Source of the DNA: Pedobacter sp. SYSU D00535
GTDB lineage: Bacteria > Bacteroidota > Bacteroidia > Sphingobacteriales > Sphingobacteriaceae
Assembly (NCBI RefSeq): GCF_017355855.1
Contig: NZ_JAFEWD010000002.1
Coordinates: 372,001-436,000 of the forward strand
DNA: 64,000 nt
Reading direction: 5' to 3'
The position numbers and the translations under genes were made by a program. The notes under the pieces were generated by a model. It did not search any database, was not told the DNA's origin, and worked only from the letters and a program-made list of their open reading frames with translations. Positions 16,654 to 25,039 of this stretch are shown here, one piece after another; position 1 is the stretch's first letter; every line of letters starts with the position of its first letter.

Positions 16654-18167
16654 CACTTCTGCGCAGCGGGAAGTGTAAACCAAAAAGTAGAGCCGCGCCC
16701 TTCATTACTAATCACACCAATACTGCCTCCATGTTTTTCTACGATCCCTTTAGAAATATATAAGCCGAGCCCCATTCCCCCATAGTTTTGAGACGATTCT
16801 TCTACTCGAAAATACCGTTCAAACACCAGTGGTAATTTTTCTTTTGGTATTCCTATACCAAAATCCCGTACAGAGACCCTCACGAAGGGGCCGGTCTGCT
16901 TTACCTCCACGATGATCTTGTGACTGCCGGGGGAGTATTTTATCGCATTAGATATCAGATTGACAAGGACCTGTTCGATTCGTAGCTTATCTGCTTCCAC
17001 AAATAAATCGGGTTCTCCTTCTAAAACTAGTTCATGTGTTTTTATGCTGTAAAAGATTTCATCCGCTACTTCCAGAACCGCTTCTCTCATACTAAAAACG
17101 ATCTTTGATAGGGCAAGTTGCCCCTCATTAATACGAGCTACGTCCAGTAAATCTTTAATTATGTTTGTTAGGCGGTTAGTCTGCTCATTTGCCTTAGCAA
17201 TAAAAGGGTAGACCTTTTTTCCCTCTTCAGATTCTAATTTTGCGCGTCCAATGAATTGAAGATAGGCTTTTATGCTTGTAAGCGGGGTTTTTAACTCGTG
17301 AGCGGCAATGCTGATGAAATCATCTTTCTTGATCATCAGCTCCTTTATTGCGTTAAAAGAATATTCAAGCGATATAGCCATGCTATTCAGATTAGTGGCT
17401 AGGTTTCCTAGTATGTCGCTTTGTTTTTCATTCAGGCGCACAGAGTAGTCACCCGCCGCCACACGGTCGGCCACTCCTTGAATTATTTTAAGCCGTCGCT
17501 CTGTCTCTATCGACTTTCGCTGAAGGTCCCGATGTAGCTTCGTATTCTTGTAGTAGACGATTTTTAACTCTCTGCAGAAGTAATAGGTAACTAAAATGCT
17601 GACCAGTGTGATAAAAACGATGAGGAATGGAGTCAGCGAGGAAAGCGTCTGCCATTGTTTCGTTCGTCGTGCCAGCAATCTTCGTTCTTCGCGCTGCATT
17701 TCTTTAACAAGCGATCGGGCCTCGTCCATGATCTTTTTGCCTTTAGTAACTGATGACAGCGCCACCTGTTTTCCTTCCCTTTTTAGTCTAACCTGCCTTG
17801 TTAGAGCCATGTATCTGTCGCTTATGGTGTTGCTCAGGCGGGAGAGTGCCTCCTGCTGAGTAGCGTTGTCTCGGGTAAGAAGGACCAGCTCCCTGTGGGT
17901 TTTTGCAGTCCGCTCATATGAGCCCACGTAGGGTTCAAGCGTTTCCGGGTCGCCGGTAATAATATATCCTCTTACCCCGGTTTCAGCGTCCTTCAAATTC
18001 GAGATCAATAGCTCCAGCTTTTCAAGTACCCGCTCCGTGTGATTGACCCAAACCGCCTTTCTATTTGACTGGTAAATAGTAATATAGGAAGCAAGCGACA
18101 CCGTCAATAGTAGGAGCGTAGTTAAAACAAATGCACGGTGCAGATTTTTTATAAAAGATCCTTTCAT
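16653..18167 (-). CDS. CHASE3-domain sensor histidine kinase
   Basis: 504 residues. An N-terminal transmembrane helix (about 12-30) precedes a helical extracytoplasmic domain with KDAETGVRGYIITGDPETLEPY, the CHASE3 signature, and a second helix near 175-195. A HAMP-like linker (LAANLNSMAISLEYSF region), HisKA with His290 (AAHELKTPLTS) and a HATPase domain with FGIGIP and GMGLGLYIS follow. CHASE3 senses unknown extracellular cues. There is no receiver domain and no response regulator next door, so it probably signals to an unlinked regulator. Its kinase core resembles that of the CHASE kinase at 44306. Confidence 0.9.
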   Translation of the reverse strand: MKGSFIKNLHRAFVLTTLLLLTVSLASYITIYQSNRKAVWVNHTERVLEKLELLISNLKDAETGVRGYIITGDPETLEPYVGSYERTAKTHRELVLLTRDNATQQEALSRLSNTISDRYMALTRQVRLKREGKQVALSSVTKGKKIMDEARSLVKEMQREERRLLARRTKQWQTLSSLTPFLIVFITLVSILVTYYFCRELKIVYYKNTKLHRDLQRKSIETERRLKIIQGVADRVAAGDYSVRLNEKQSDILGNLATNLNSMAISLEYSFNAIKELMIKKDDFISIAAHELKTPLTSIKAYLQFIGRAKLESEEGKKVYPFIAKANEQTNRLTNIIKDLLDVARINEGQLALSKIVFSMREAVLEVADEIFYSIKTHELVLEGEPDLFVEADKLRIEQVLVNLISNAIKYSPGSHKIIVEVKQTGPFVRVSVRDFGIGIPKEKLPLVFERYFRVEESSQNYGGMGLGLYISKGIVEKHGGSIGVISNEGRGSTFWFTLPAAQK

Positions 18168-18268
18168 TATTTTTTTTAAGGAGAGCGCTATTGAAGTAAC
18201 AGCGGGAAAAGGTTCTGGTTCTAGAGTAGATAAACTTCTAGTATTAAGCTAAAGGTAAAGGTTAGGCT

Positions 18269-18310
18269 GAAATCTGTCCCATGCTAGCTACCTGGCCCGG
18301 GACAGATTTC
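18269..18310 (-). terminator. Strong hairpin between the Dabb gene and the CHASE3 kinase
   Basis: Perfect 12-base stem, GAAATCTGTCCC at 18269-18280 with its complement at 18299-18310, loop of 18. It follows the Dabb stop at 18316 (minus strand), but there is no U run, so it may be a terminator, an RNA-stabilising element or an operator. Confidence 0.5.
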
Positions 18311-18315
18311 CGGAA

Positions 18316-18612
18316 TTACACGGCGTCGTAAATTACAACTTTTTCGAAAAGTCCTCTGAACTCATCTAAAAACGCTTTGTGTACCGGGTGCACCTGGTAC
18401 ACGTCGTGCCCTGCCAAATCATCAAAAATTATTAAAAGAGAAAAAGTGTAGCTAGTATCGACTACTGCCCGGCTTATCGGAGCCGGAGTTCCAATATACA
18501 TTGACTTTACAGTTTCAACTTTCTCCAGTGATTCTAAACCAGCTCTGAAAGCCTGTTTTTCCTGTTCTGTAGTTTCCGGCTTAAGCCAGAATAGCACGTG
18601 ATGGGTAAGCAT
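18316..18612 (-). CDS. Dabb-family stress-responsive alpha/beta-barrel protein
   Basis: 98 residues from the ATG at 18612 (11 residues shorter than the open frame). The start MLTHHVLFWLKPETTEQEK, a central YTFSLLIIFDD and the HPVHKAF motif near residue 75 define the Dabb (dimeric alpha-beta barrel) family. Family members are small cytoplasmic dimers, some induced by salt stress in plants and some acting as cyclases; function here is unknown. It is the third gene of a possible DUF1579-VOC-Dabb unit, although separated from the VOC gene by 108 bases. Confidence 0.87.
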   Translation of the reverse strand: MLTHHVLFWLKPETTEQEKQAFRAGLESLEKVETVKSMYIGTPAPISRAVVDTSYTFSLLIIFDDLAGHDVYQVHPVHKAFLDEFRGLFEKVVIYDAV

Positions 18613-18720
18613 GTTTCTAGAATAATTAATAGCTAAAGCACGCAATATTATTAAAAAAATGCTATCTCGGGCTATTTCTACCGCACAAAGTCGGATTTTT
18701 ATTTTCAGGTTCCACTAGCC

Positions 18721-19083
18721 TTAACTATTTAAAATAAAAACTGTCCCGGCAGGATCCATTATCCAATGCGCTCCCTCGGGAATTTTTTCAAGTTCATCAC
18801 ATGTTGATACTTCATGTGAGCTAAGATATTCCGTAGCTTCGTTAACGTCGGATGTTTTCAGTTCCAGCCATGTCTCCGAATGAGTGTAGTTATCCACGCA
18901 ATCAAGCCAAAGGGTAGTAGCTCCGAAATTAACCTGGTGGGTGCGCGAGACGGTAGGATGTTCAATCGGTTTTTCTTGTACTTCCAGCTTCAAAATCTTC
19001 TTGTAGAAGTGAACGGTTTCTTCATATTTACTTTTGGGGATTTTAACAGCGATGTTTAATCCTCCTTCAAATTTTATGTCCAT
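18721..19083 (-). CDS. VOC-family (glyoxalase-like) protein
   Basis: 120 residues: one vicinal-oxygen-chelate domain. Seen: NIAVKIPKSKYEETVHFYKK at the start, a central HQVNFGATTLWLDCVDN, and a final GAHWIMDPAGTVFIL. Such proteins are metal-dependent lyases, dioxygenases, or binding proteins; the metal ligands cannot be fixed with confidence. The start lies six bases after the stop of the DUF1579 gene, so the two are almost certainly cotranscribed. Confidence 0.85.
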   Translation of the reverse strand: MDIKFEGGLNIAVKIPKSKYEETVHFYKKILKLEVQEKPIEHPTVSRTHQVNFGATTLWLDCVDNYTHSETWLELKTSDVNEATEYLSSHEVSTCDELEKIPEGAHWIMDPAGTVFILNS

Positions 19084-19089
19084 ATGGAG

Positions 19090-19587
19090 TTAGGCTTCTA
19101 GAATTCTTTTGTAAACAGTTTCGGTTGCTTTTGCCTCCTCTCCGGAAGGGCTGATGTTAAACATAGTAATATAAAGTTCATCTTCCGATCTCAAATCAAT
19201 TTCTGTTCTCCATCCCCATCTCTCTGACATTTCACGACTACCATAGCTTCCAGTAACAGCGAAAGATTTTTCCTGATGCGGCCCCTCCGAAAACATAATA
19301 CCAGTCCCCATATGAAAGCTGTCTATCCATGCGGACTGAAACTTGTTGTTCTGGAGGTCATACCCGAAAATAGCGAGTCCCTCTAATGCTTTTCCACTCA
19401 TACTTCCTTTATACTCATGAAGAACAAAGCGTCCATCTAAAATTAAACTGATGGTTCCGCTCGCCGGCGATTCATCAGCGAGTACATCGGGCTCAAACCA
19501 CACTTTAGTAATACCTGTCCATTTTCCCACGAGCGAAGCTAATTGTTTATGTTCGCCTGATGATTTTGAAGTTTCAAACTTTTCCAT
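19090..19587 (-). CDS. DUF1579 family protein
   Basis: 165 residues. Family features: HKQLASLVGKWTGITKVWF near the N-terminus, GRFVLHEYKGSMSGKALEG with the repeated strand pattern, and GYDLQNNKFQSAWIDSFHMG. DUF1579 proteins are lipocalin-like beta-barrels of unknown role. It is first in a minus-strand unit with the VOC gene and divergent from the AraC-type regulator at 19689, which makes that regulator a candidate controller. Confidence 0.87.
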   Translation of the reverse strand: MEKFETSKSSGEHKQLASLVGKWTGITKVWFEPDVLADESPASGTISLILDGRFVLHEYKGSMSGKALEGLAIFGYDLQNNKFQSAWIDSFHMGTGIMFSEGPHQEKSFAVTGSYGSREMSERWGWRTEIDLRSEDELYITMFNISPSGEEAKATETVYKRILEA

Positions 19588-19688
19588 GGTAAAAGGTAGT
19601 AAACAAAAAGTGTTTTAAAGCAGGGAGGAACAGCCATAAATTATGGCCCTTTAAGACAAAGTTCTTATCTTGTTATCAAATTTGCACT

Positions 19689-20681
19689 ATGATCCACTTA
19701 GCACTCTTACTAACCAAAAAACATCGCTTGCTCAGTTTGGCTGCAGCTCTGGATGTGTTTGAAACCGTAAATACCTTTTACGAGAAGAGTCATGGACGCT
19801 CCTTTTTTCGAATTAGCTTGCTGCACGGGCGTGATTGTACAACTTCGTCCCAGTATAGCGGCTATATCTCCCAATGTATAGATGAAGCAGACAAGCAGGA
19901 TTTAATATTTGTACCCGCCTTCGGTAGTGATCCGCAGGTTGCAGTTCAGGAAAATCTTGAATTTATTCCCTGGCTGCAGCAGCAGTACGCATTGGGTGTT
20001 GAAATCGGCAGTTTTTGTACCGGTGCATTTTTGCTCGCCGCCAGTGGCTTGCTTGATGATAAGATAGCGACCACTCATATTGATGCAAGTCTGGCCTTAG
20101 CAAGTTGTTTCCCCTCCGTACGGGTTCAGGCCCATGCGGTGGTCACTTATGATGCAGGGTTGTATACTAGCGGTGGCGCTACCAGCAGCTTCCACCTGAT
20201 GCTCTACGTAATCGAAAAATACTGCGGCCGCGAGATGGCTGTAAGAGTTGCAAAGCTGTTTGCTATCGATATGGATCGAGACAAGCAACTTTATTTCGGT
20301 TCATTTATTCCAGCCCAGGAGCATGGTGATAAAATCGTACTGCAGGCTCAGCGCCAGATTGAAAGCAATTTTGATAAGCTGGAAACCATCGAGGAAATCG
20401 TTCATAATATCCCTTCCAGCAGAAGAAATATCGTCAGACGGTTTAAACAGGTTACGGGAATAACACCTATAGAATACCTGCAAAAGGTGAGAGTGGAGGC
20501 AGCAAAGAAGCTGCTCGAACTAACCGACAAAACAATATTGGAAGTGATGTTGATGTCGGGCTATAACGACATGAAGGCCTTTCGCGAGATGTTTAAGAAA
20601 AGTGTGGGTATGACGCCAAAAGCTTATCGCGACAAATTCCAACTCGCGCGCGCCCCTGTTCTTCAGCAGACGCTTGGGTAG
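19689..20681 (+). CDS. GlxA-type AraC transcriptional regulator with DJ-1/PfpI domain
   Basis: 330 residues. Residues 1-190 form a class-I glutamine amidotransferase-like (DJ-1/PfpI) domain with the nucleophile-elbow motif GSFCTGAFLLA around residue 105. Residues 225-325 are the AraC double helix-turn-helix, with SRRNIVRRFKQVTGITPIEYL and the second HTH ending in MTPKAYRDKF. The DJ-1 part is thought to bind a small effector. It is divergent from DUF1579-VOC-Dabb and followed by wrbA, all compatible with a carbonyl or oxidative-stress theme, which is inference only. Confidence 0.9.
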   Translation: MIHLALLLTKKHRLLSLAAALDVFETVNTFYEKSHGRSFFRISLLHGRDCTTSSQYSGYISQCIDEADKQDLIFVPAFGSDPQVAVQENLEFIPWLQQQYALGVEIGSFCTGAFLLAASGLLDDKIATTHIDASLALASCFPSVRVQAHAVVTYDAGLYTSGGATSSFHLMLYVIEKYCGREMAVRVAKLFAIDMDRDKQLYFGSFIPAQEHGDKIVLQAQRQIESNFDKLETIEEIVHNIPSSRRNIVRRFKQVTGITPIEYLQKVRVEAAKKLLELTDKTILEVMLMSGYNDMKAFREMFKKSVGMTPKAYRDKFQLARAPVLQQTLG

Positions 20682-20755
20682 CTATTCGGCCAAATTTTCC
20701 AAACACCAGCCTGTGCTGCCTGTTGCTTTGCTATACAAACTTTTGAAGGAAACCT

Positions 20756-21379
20756 ATGGAAAAAGTAAAATTAGCAATTGTCTACTACAGCGCTACCGGC
20801 ACTAATTACCAGCTATCTCAGTGGGCAGCTGAAGCAGCCCGGGAGTTTGGTGCAGAAGTTAAAGTGTTAAAGATTCCTGAACTGGCACCACAGCAAGCAA
20901 TCGAAGCAAATCCTGCCTGGAAAGAACATTACGAAGCTACGAAGAACGATCCGGAAGTCTCGTTGGATGACCTTGACTGGGCGGACGCCTACATCTTTAG
21001 TTTCCCTACCAGGTATGGCAATCTGCCGTCACAACTCAAACAATTTATTGATACAACGGGCGGCCTGTGGTTCCAGGGCAAATTAGCGAATAAGGTAGTT
21101 AGTGCTATGACAAGCGCACAAAATCCTCATGGGGGACAAGAAAGTACTTTATTGGCATTTTACGTCACGATGTTCCACTGGGGCGCTATCATTGCGGCTC
21201 CTGGCTACACATCTAACGTGATTTACGGTGCTGGAGGAAATCCTTACGGGACTAGTGTGAGTGCTAATGGTCAGGGTTTTCAGGAGGGGACACGGGAAGC
21301 GGTATTCCATCAAGCACAAAGAACGGTTCAGGTAGCAAAATGGATAAAACAGGGTAAGGCAGGTGATCAGCCAGTATAA
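20756..21379 (+). CDS. wrbA: NAD(P)H:quinone oxidoreductase WrbA (type IV)
   Basis: 207 residues of the flavodoxin-like WrbA family, which reduces quinones by two electrons using FMN and so avoids semiquinone radicals. Seen: VYYSATGTNYQLSQWAAEA at the phosphate loop, DAYIFSFPTRYGNLPSQLKQF, and SAQNPHGGQESTLLAF with the conserved HGGQE. The end is longer than the last strand by a short basic tail. It follows the AraC-type regulator by 74 bases on the same strand and may share its control. Confidence 0.92.
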   Translation: MEKVKLAIVYYSATGTNYQLSQWAAEAAREFGAEVKVLKIPELAPQQAIEANPAWKEHYEATKNDPEVSLDDLDWADAYIFSFPTRYGNLPSQLKQFIDTTGGLWFQGKLANKVVSAMTSAQNPHGGQESTLLAFYVTMFHWGAIIAAPGYTSNVIYGAGGNPYGTSVSANGQGFQEGTREAVFHQAQRTVQVAKWIKQGKAGDQPV

Positions 21380-21396
21380 AAAGTTTCACCTACACA

Positions 21397-21440
21397 GAAG
21401 AGGCTCGGTGTAAAACGATCGTTTTGCCGCGGCCTCTTCA
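21397..21440. terminator. Bidirectional hairpin between wrbA and the amidase gene
   Basis: GAAGAGGC at 21397-21404 pairs with GCCTCTTC at 21432-21439, with an inner palindrome AAAACGATCGTTTT. T/A-rich flanks; it ends both convergent genes. Confidence 0.65.
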
Positions 21441-21444
21441 GCTT

Positions 21445-22239
21445 TTAGTCGATAGTCTCTTTAAATTTCTCGACGGCATTTACCAGGCAGTTAACCAGTT
21501 GTTGTTGTCCTGACCAGGAATTCATGTATTTCTCTTCGGTGGGATTACTAATAAATCCAAGTTCTGTGAGTACGGCCGGCATTGCTGCCTTTGCCAGCAC
21601 AGCTAAACTTTGTTCTTTTACTCCACGGTCTAATCTTCCAGCTTTTCTGAACTCTTTTTGGATAAGTTGCGCTACTTTGATGCTCTGCTCGCGGTTACTG
21701 TTTTTAATCAGTGAGAGTACTATAATACTTGCAGGATCTTTAGGATCGTAACCGTCGTAGTTCTTTTTGTAATCTTTCTCCAACAGGATAGATGCGTTTT
21801 CCCGAATCGCGACATCCTGTTCCTTAAGCCGGTTAAACCCGGATACAAAGGTTTCCGTTCCCCTTATCTGCGACCGGTTTTTAGAACTGGATGGAAGCGA
21901 ATTGCAATGTAATGAGATGAAGAGATCCGCTTTCACCCGGTTGGCGAGAGCTATTCGTTTATATAGGGGGACCTGAACGTCACTAGTCCGGGTATAATAA
22001 ACTTTAATACTCGGGTACTTAGCTTTTATCGCCTTTCCCAGTTTTAATGCTACTTTTAAGGTGATGTCTTTTTCCCTTGAAATGAGCCCACGGGTCACTC
22101 CATCTGCACCCCCATGACCGGCATCTATAACAATACAATCAAACCGACCACTTGCGTAACTACCAGATAGCGAATTCAGAAAAAAGACCAGAATAAGCGG
22201 AAAGACTTTTTGGGAATCCTTAAAAAGTGTTGAAAACAT
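21445..22239 (-). CDS. N-acetylmuramoyl-L-alanine amidase (AmiA/B/C type)
   Basis: 264 residues from the ATG at 22239 (a TTG six bases upstream would add two residues). A hydrophobic signal segment (about residues 12-30) exports it. The amidase_3 zinc hydrolase shows VIDAGHGGADG (first His), a Glu in the TRGLISREKDITL stretch, SLHCNSLP (second His) and TELGFISNPTEEKYM with the catalytic Glu. It cuts the amide bond between MurNAc and the stem peptide during cell separation. No regulatory AMIN domain is seen. Confidence 0.92.
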   Translation of the reverse strand: MFSTLFKDSQKVFPLILVFFLNSLSGSYASGRFDCIVIDAGHGGADGVTRGLISREKDITLKVALKLGKAIKAKYPSIKVYYTRTSDVQVPLYKRIALANRVKADLFISLHCNSLPSSSKNRSQIRGTETFVSGFNRLKEQDVAIRENASILLEKDYKKNYDGYDPKDPASIIVLSLIKNSNREQSIKVAQLIQKEFRKAGRLDRGVKEQSLAVLAKAAMPAVLTELGFISNPTEEKYMNSWSGQQQLVNCLVNAVEKFKETID

Positions 22240-22487
22240 AGGCAATAGATAGATTTTGAAACGTTGTATTGCCGCAATATTAATAAAACTTAGTTCGGAA
22301 AAAAAAGTATTTTCCGCTGTTAAGCTAACCTTTCTACTCCTTCCAGCTGATTTTCAAGTAAAGCTTTAGTTACAACGCAAAGCAACTTCAAATCCTTAAC
22401 TACATGCGTAAAAGGTTGGGAAGCTCAAAATGACGTTTTAATTATAGAAATTACCCGGGCAGATAAAGTCTCCCAGCCTAAATCTTT

Positions 22488-22495
22488 TATTTTTG
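22488..22495 (+). promoter_or_regulatory. -7 element before the DACNV gene
   Basis: TATTTTTG fits TAnnTTTG and ends 27 bases before the ATG at 22523. No clear -33 box. Confidence 0.45.
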
Positions 22496-22522
22496 CTGAA
22501 AAGGTTAATAAATCAAAGATCC

Positions 22523-23665
22523 ATGCCTGTCGACCCGACCTATAAAGCTGCAAGTATTATCGCCCCGGAGATAGAACAACATTTTTTGCAGTACGTTGCT
22601 GGTGCCGAAGAGGCGGGAGAACGTGATCTTGCTCCGGTCCCCTCTGCGTCTGTTATTGAAACTATTATAGATGTTAGCTTCTGGACGAGTCTGCGCCGGG
22701 AGGAGGGACATTCGCCTAGGATCTCCCTGGCTTACTTGCCCCCAGATAAAGCGGGCAAGCCCTTAATATTTGGAGAAAAGCTGGCTCTGACCTCCGGAAC
22801 GCTGATAAAACTAGCCCCTGGTATAGAGCGCGCCGGGATTCACCTTGGCATCTGGCACGAGGGAGACGAGCTTTTGATTTGGGGAACTACCCGTACAATA
22901 CCCAGCTTTTGTTTTGTACTGGAAATGGTAGAACCAGGACTACTGGTGGTGAAACACCGTCGTTTCCAGGGATTCGGTAAGTATGTTAATGTGGCTGTTT
23001 TGAAAGGCGACCAGATTAAAATGGTGGATGAGCAAAGCGGATCGTTGCCTGACTGTCCGGCTCTCTTAACAGATCTACTCGGCGTTACCGCTACATCCTC
23101 CTGGAATGATTCTGTAAATATTCTTATTCAGCTGGCTACTTCTATGCGAGCCCACGGCAGGGGAGGGACGCTCCTGGTGGTACCATCTGGATCAGATAGT
23201 TGGAAAGATTCTATTATCCACCCTATTTCCTACACCGTAGCACCTTCTTTTAATGCGCTGACTGATCTGATGGCCGAGGAGGAGTACGAAAAAAAGACGG
23301 CTGAATGGCAGGCATCTTTAAACCGGATCGTTGATACCGTCGCAGGGTACACGGCGATTGATGGCGCTACCATCATTACTGACCGCCATGAGTTGCTTGC
23401 TTTTGGAGCTAAAATCGCCCGGGCAAAAGGACGGGAACCGGTGGAGCAGATCATGCTGACTGAACCAGTGATAGGAGGAGAAATCAGTATAGTACATCCG
23501 GCACAGAATGGTGGAACTCGTCATTTATCTGCTGCGCAGTTTGTTCATGATCAGCGGAACGCCATTGCACTGGTGGCTTCACAGGATGGTAAGTTCACGA
23601 TCTTTGGATGGTCTCCCTGTGAAGGAATGGTCCATGCTCATCGTATCGATGCACTGCTGCTGTAG
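22523..23665 (+). CDS. DACNV sensor plus diadenylate-cyclase-like (DAC/DisA_N) protein
   Basis: 380 residues from the ATG at 22523. The first 240 or so residues match, as I recall it, the N-terminal sensor domain named DACNV (VIETIIDVSFWTSLRREEGH, GIHLGIWHEGDELLIWGTTR). Residues 255-380 resemble the DAC domain that makes cyclic di-AMP from two ATP: IDGATIITDRHELLAFGAKI with DGA at 280-282, then GTRHLSAAQFVHDQRNAIAL with RH at 333-334 and a final strand pattern VASQDGKFTIFG. The third residue of the usual RHR motif is Leu335, so activity is uncertain. No transmembrane helix. It is divergent from the cell-wall amidase and lies upstream of a convergent lipoprotein gene. Confidence 0.8.
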   Translation: MPVDPTYKAASIIAPEIEQHFLQYVAGAEEAGERDLAPVPSASVIETIIDVSFWTSLRREEGHSPRISLAYLPPDKAGKPLIFGEKLALTSGTLIKLAPGIERAGIHLGIWHEGDELLIWGTTRTIPSFCFVLEMVEPGLLVVKHRRFQGFGKYVNVAVLKGDQIKMVDEQSGSLPDCPALLTDLLGVTATSSWNDSVNILIQLATSMRAHGRGGTLLVVPSGSDSWKDSIIHPISYTVAPSFNALTDLMAEEEYEKKTAEWQASLNRIVDTVAGYTAIDGATIITDRHELLAFGAKIARAKGREPVEQIMLTEPVIGGEISIVHPAQNGGTRHLSAAQFVHDQRNAIALVASQDGKFTIFGWSPCEGMVHAHRIDALLL

Positions 23666-23707
23666 TTATTTATTGTAGTGAGGAAGAAGGGGGCTAAGTG
23701 CAGTTTT

Positions 23708-24307
23708 TTACAATTCCCCGGCTTTTATAGGCTTTCCGTATAGTCCGTTCAGCGCATAATCTTTAATCATCATCATATTGCGGGTCCGGTTAAATTGGAG
23801 CCTGATCCACCCATAGTTGATCTTGCCGTTTGATTCAACCCTGACCCCAATTGTCTTTTCCTGTTCGTCACTCCATTTGCCTGAGAACGAAACGTTTTCT
23901 GATAAATAGCGCACCGCCAGCAGCCCCTTCACCTTATCCCACGAGTTAGCAGAGCCGGTTTCTGTCGAAACCAGTTGGCCGGGTTGTAAAGACACCAGGT
24001 CCCTGCAGTGGAAGCTATAGTTATATGTGTTGTTCGCGAGCACGATCTTGTTTTCTTCAACGCTTTCAATAAGAAAGGCTTCAATCGTTTCGTGATCGCC
24101 ATTAATGGTTTCCGTGTAGAACCTAAAGTCAGTCTGCTTGTCCTTGTTGAGGTCTAATTCAATAATTTCGGATTTCGCGTTAAAGCTGCTATCCAATGAG
24201 CCGTGTAGAAAGGTGTCTGCTTCTTCTAGCTCTGCGTCTTCCTTGGAGCAAGCAAGGTTGAAAAAGATAATAAAAAGTGCGGCTAATTTAACTGTGGTCC
24301 TTCTCAT
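23708..24307 (-). CDS. Hypothetical lipoprotein
   Basis: 199 residues beginning with a lipoprotein signal: RRTTVKLAALFIIFFNLACS, with the lipidated Cys at residue 20, then an acidic linker. The rest is predicted beta-rich, with ELDLNKDKQTDFRFYTETIN, resembling an EF-hand-like Asp repeat, and a final stretch RVESNGKINYGWIRLQFNR. It should sit at the outer membrane or periplasm. I do not recognise a named family. It runs convergent to the DACNV gene with 42 bases between. Confidence 0.75.
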   Translation of the reverse strand: MRRTTVKLAALFIIFFNLACSKEDAELEEADTFLHGSLDSSFNAKSEIIELDLNKDKQTDFRFYTETINGDHETIEAFLIESVEENKIVLANNTYNYSFHCRDLVSLQPGQLVSTETGSANSWDKVKGLLAVRYLSENVSFSGKWSDEQEKTIGVRVESNGKINYGWIRLQFNRTRNMMMIKDYALNGLYGKPIKAGEL

Positions 24308-24452
24308 ATTAATGTACCCTTCGAAGACGAGTGCCCCGATCTAAATGTGACAAGAGCAGCAAACTACTCTAACAGGCTTTCTCCATGTGAAGCTTTTAAG
24401 AACTATTCGCTTTTAGTTCTGTTATGTCTTTCAAATACTTAAATGCACTACT

Positions 24453-24791
24453 ATGAAAAATTATAAAGATTTACTTCAGGATGCAGAATCTCTGTTTAGG
24501 GATGTAAAAGATAGCGCTGTAAGCGATGATAGTTCCAGCAACGGTAAAGTAATAGCTGCAGCGGTAATCGGTTTGGCAGCTGGGGCTATCCTGGGAATTT
24601 TACTTGCACCGTCAAGCGGACAGGAAACAAGAAGTGCCATTTCTGACTCTGTAAATAATATGGCAGGCACTGTTAAGGATAAAGCCAGACAGGGATATGA
24701 CAAGTTAGGCGATTTAAAAAATCAGGCTGTTGATGCTGTTAAGTCCAAAGTGGGCAGCAATGGTACTACTGCGGATGCAGATACTGTCTAA
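24453..24791 (+). CDS. YtxH domain-containing protein
   Basis: 112 residues. A single glycine-rich transmembrane helix (KVIAAAVIGLAAGAILGILL) followed by APSSGQETR is the YtxH signature; the rest is amphipathic and helical with Lys/Asp repeats (DKARQGYDKLGDLKNQAVDAVK). YtxH proteins are small, stress-induced membrane proteins in many bacteria, with unknown mechanism. The gene has its own terminator, so it is a single transcript. Confidence 0.88.
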   Translation: MKNYKDLLQDAESLFRDVKDSAVSDDSSSNGKVIAAAVIGLAAGAILGILLAPSSGQETRSAISDSVNNMAGTVKDKARQGYDKLGDLKNQAVDAVKSKVGSNGTTADADTV

Positions 24792-24806
24792 GCTTACAAG
24801 AAACAC

Positions 24807-24834
24807 TCCCCGGCTGTTAGTCGGGGAACTTTTA
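24807..24834 (+). terminator. Terminator after the YtxH gene
   Basis: TCCCCG at 24807-24812 pairs with CGGGGA at 24822-24827, followed by ACTTTTA. Confidence 0.7.
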
Positions 24835-25039
24835 TAATACCTCTACCAAACCTCCAGGCAAAACTGCCACTGCCTATCTTTCGTTAATAATCTCAATCAT
24901 TAACTACTGTTAATTTAATGTTGTAACATCTTCGCTTTATTAGAAGTATAAGTCTTAGAATAAGCTTAGGAATGGATGAGTGTGTTTAGATCCTCACCTC
25001 GCGGTTTCAGTTGACTCTCTCGCTTTTTTTTCTTGAAGT

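Noticed and set aside
16653-18645. CHASE3 kinase, Dabb and VOC as one operon
   Set aside because: The strong hairpin at 18269-18310 and gaps over 100 bases argue against one transcript.
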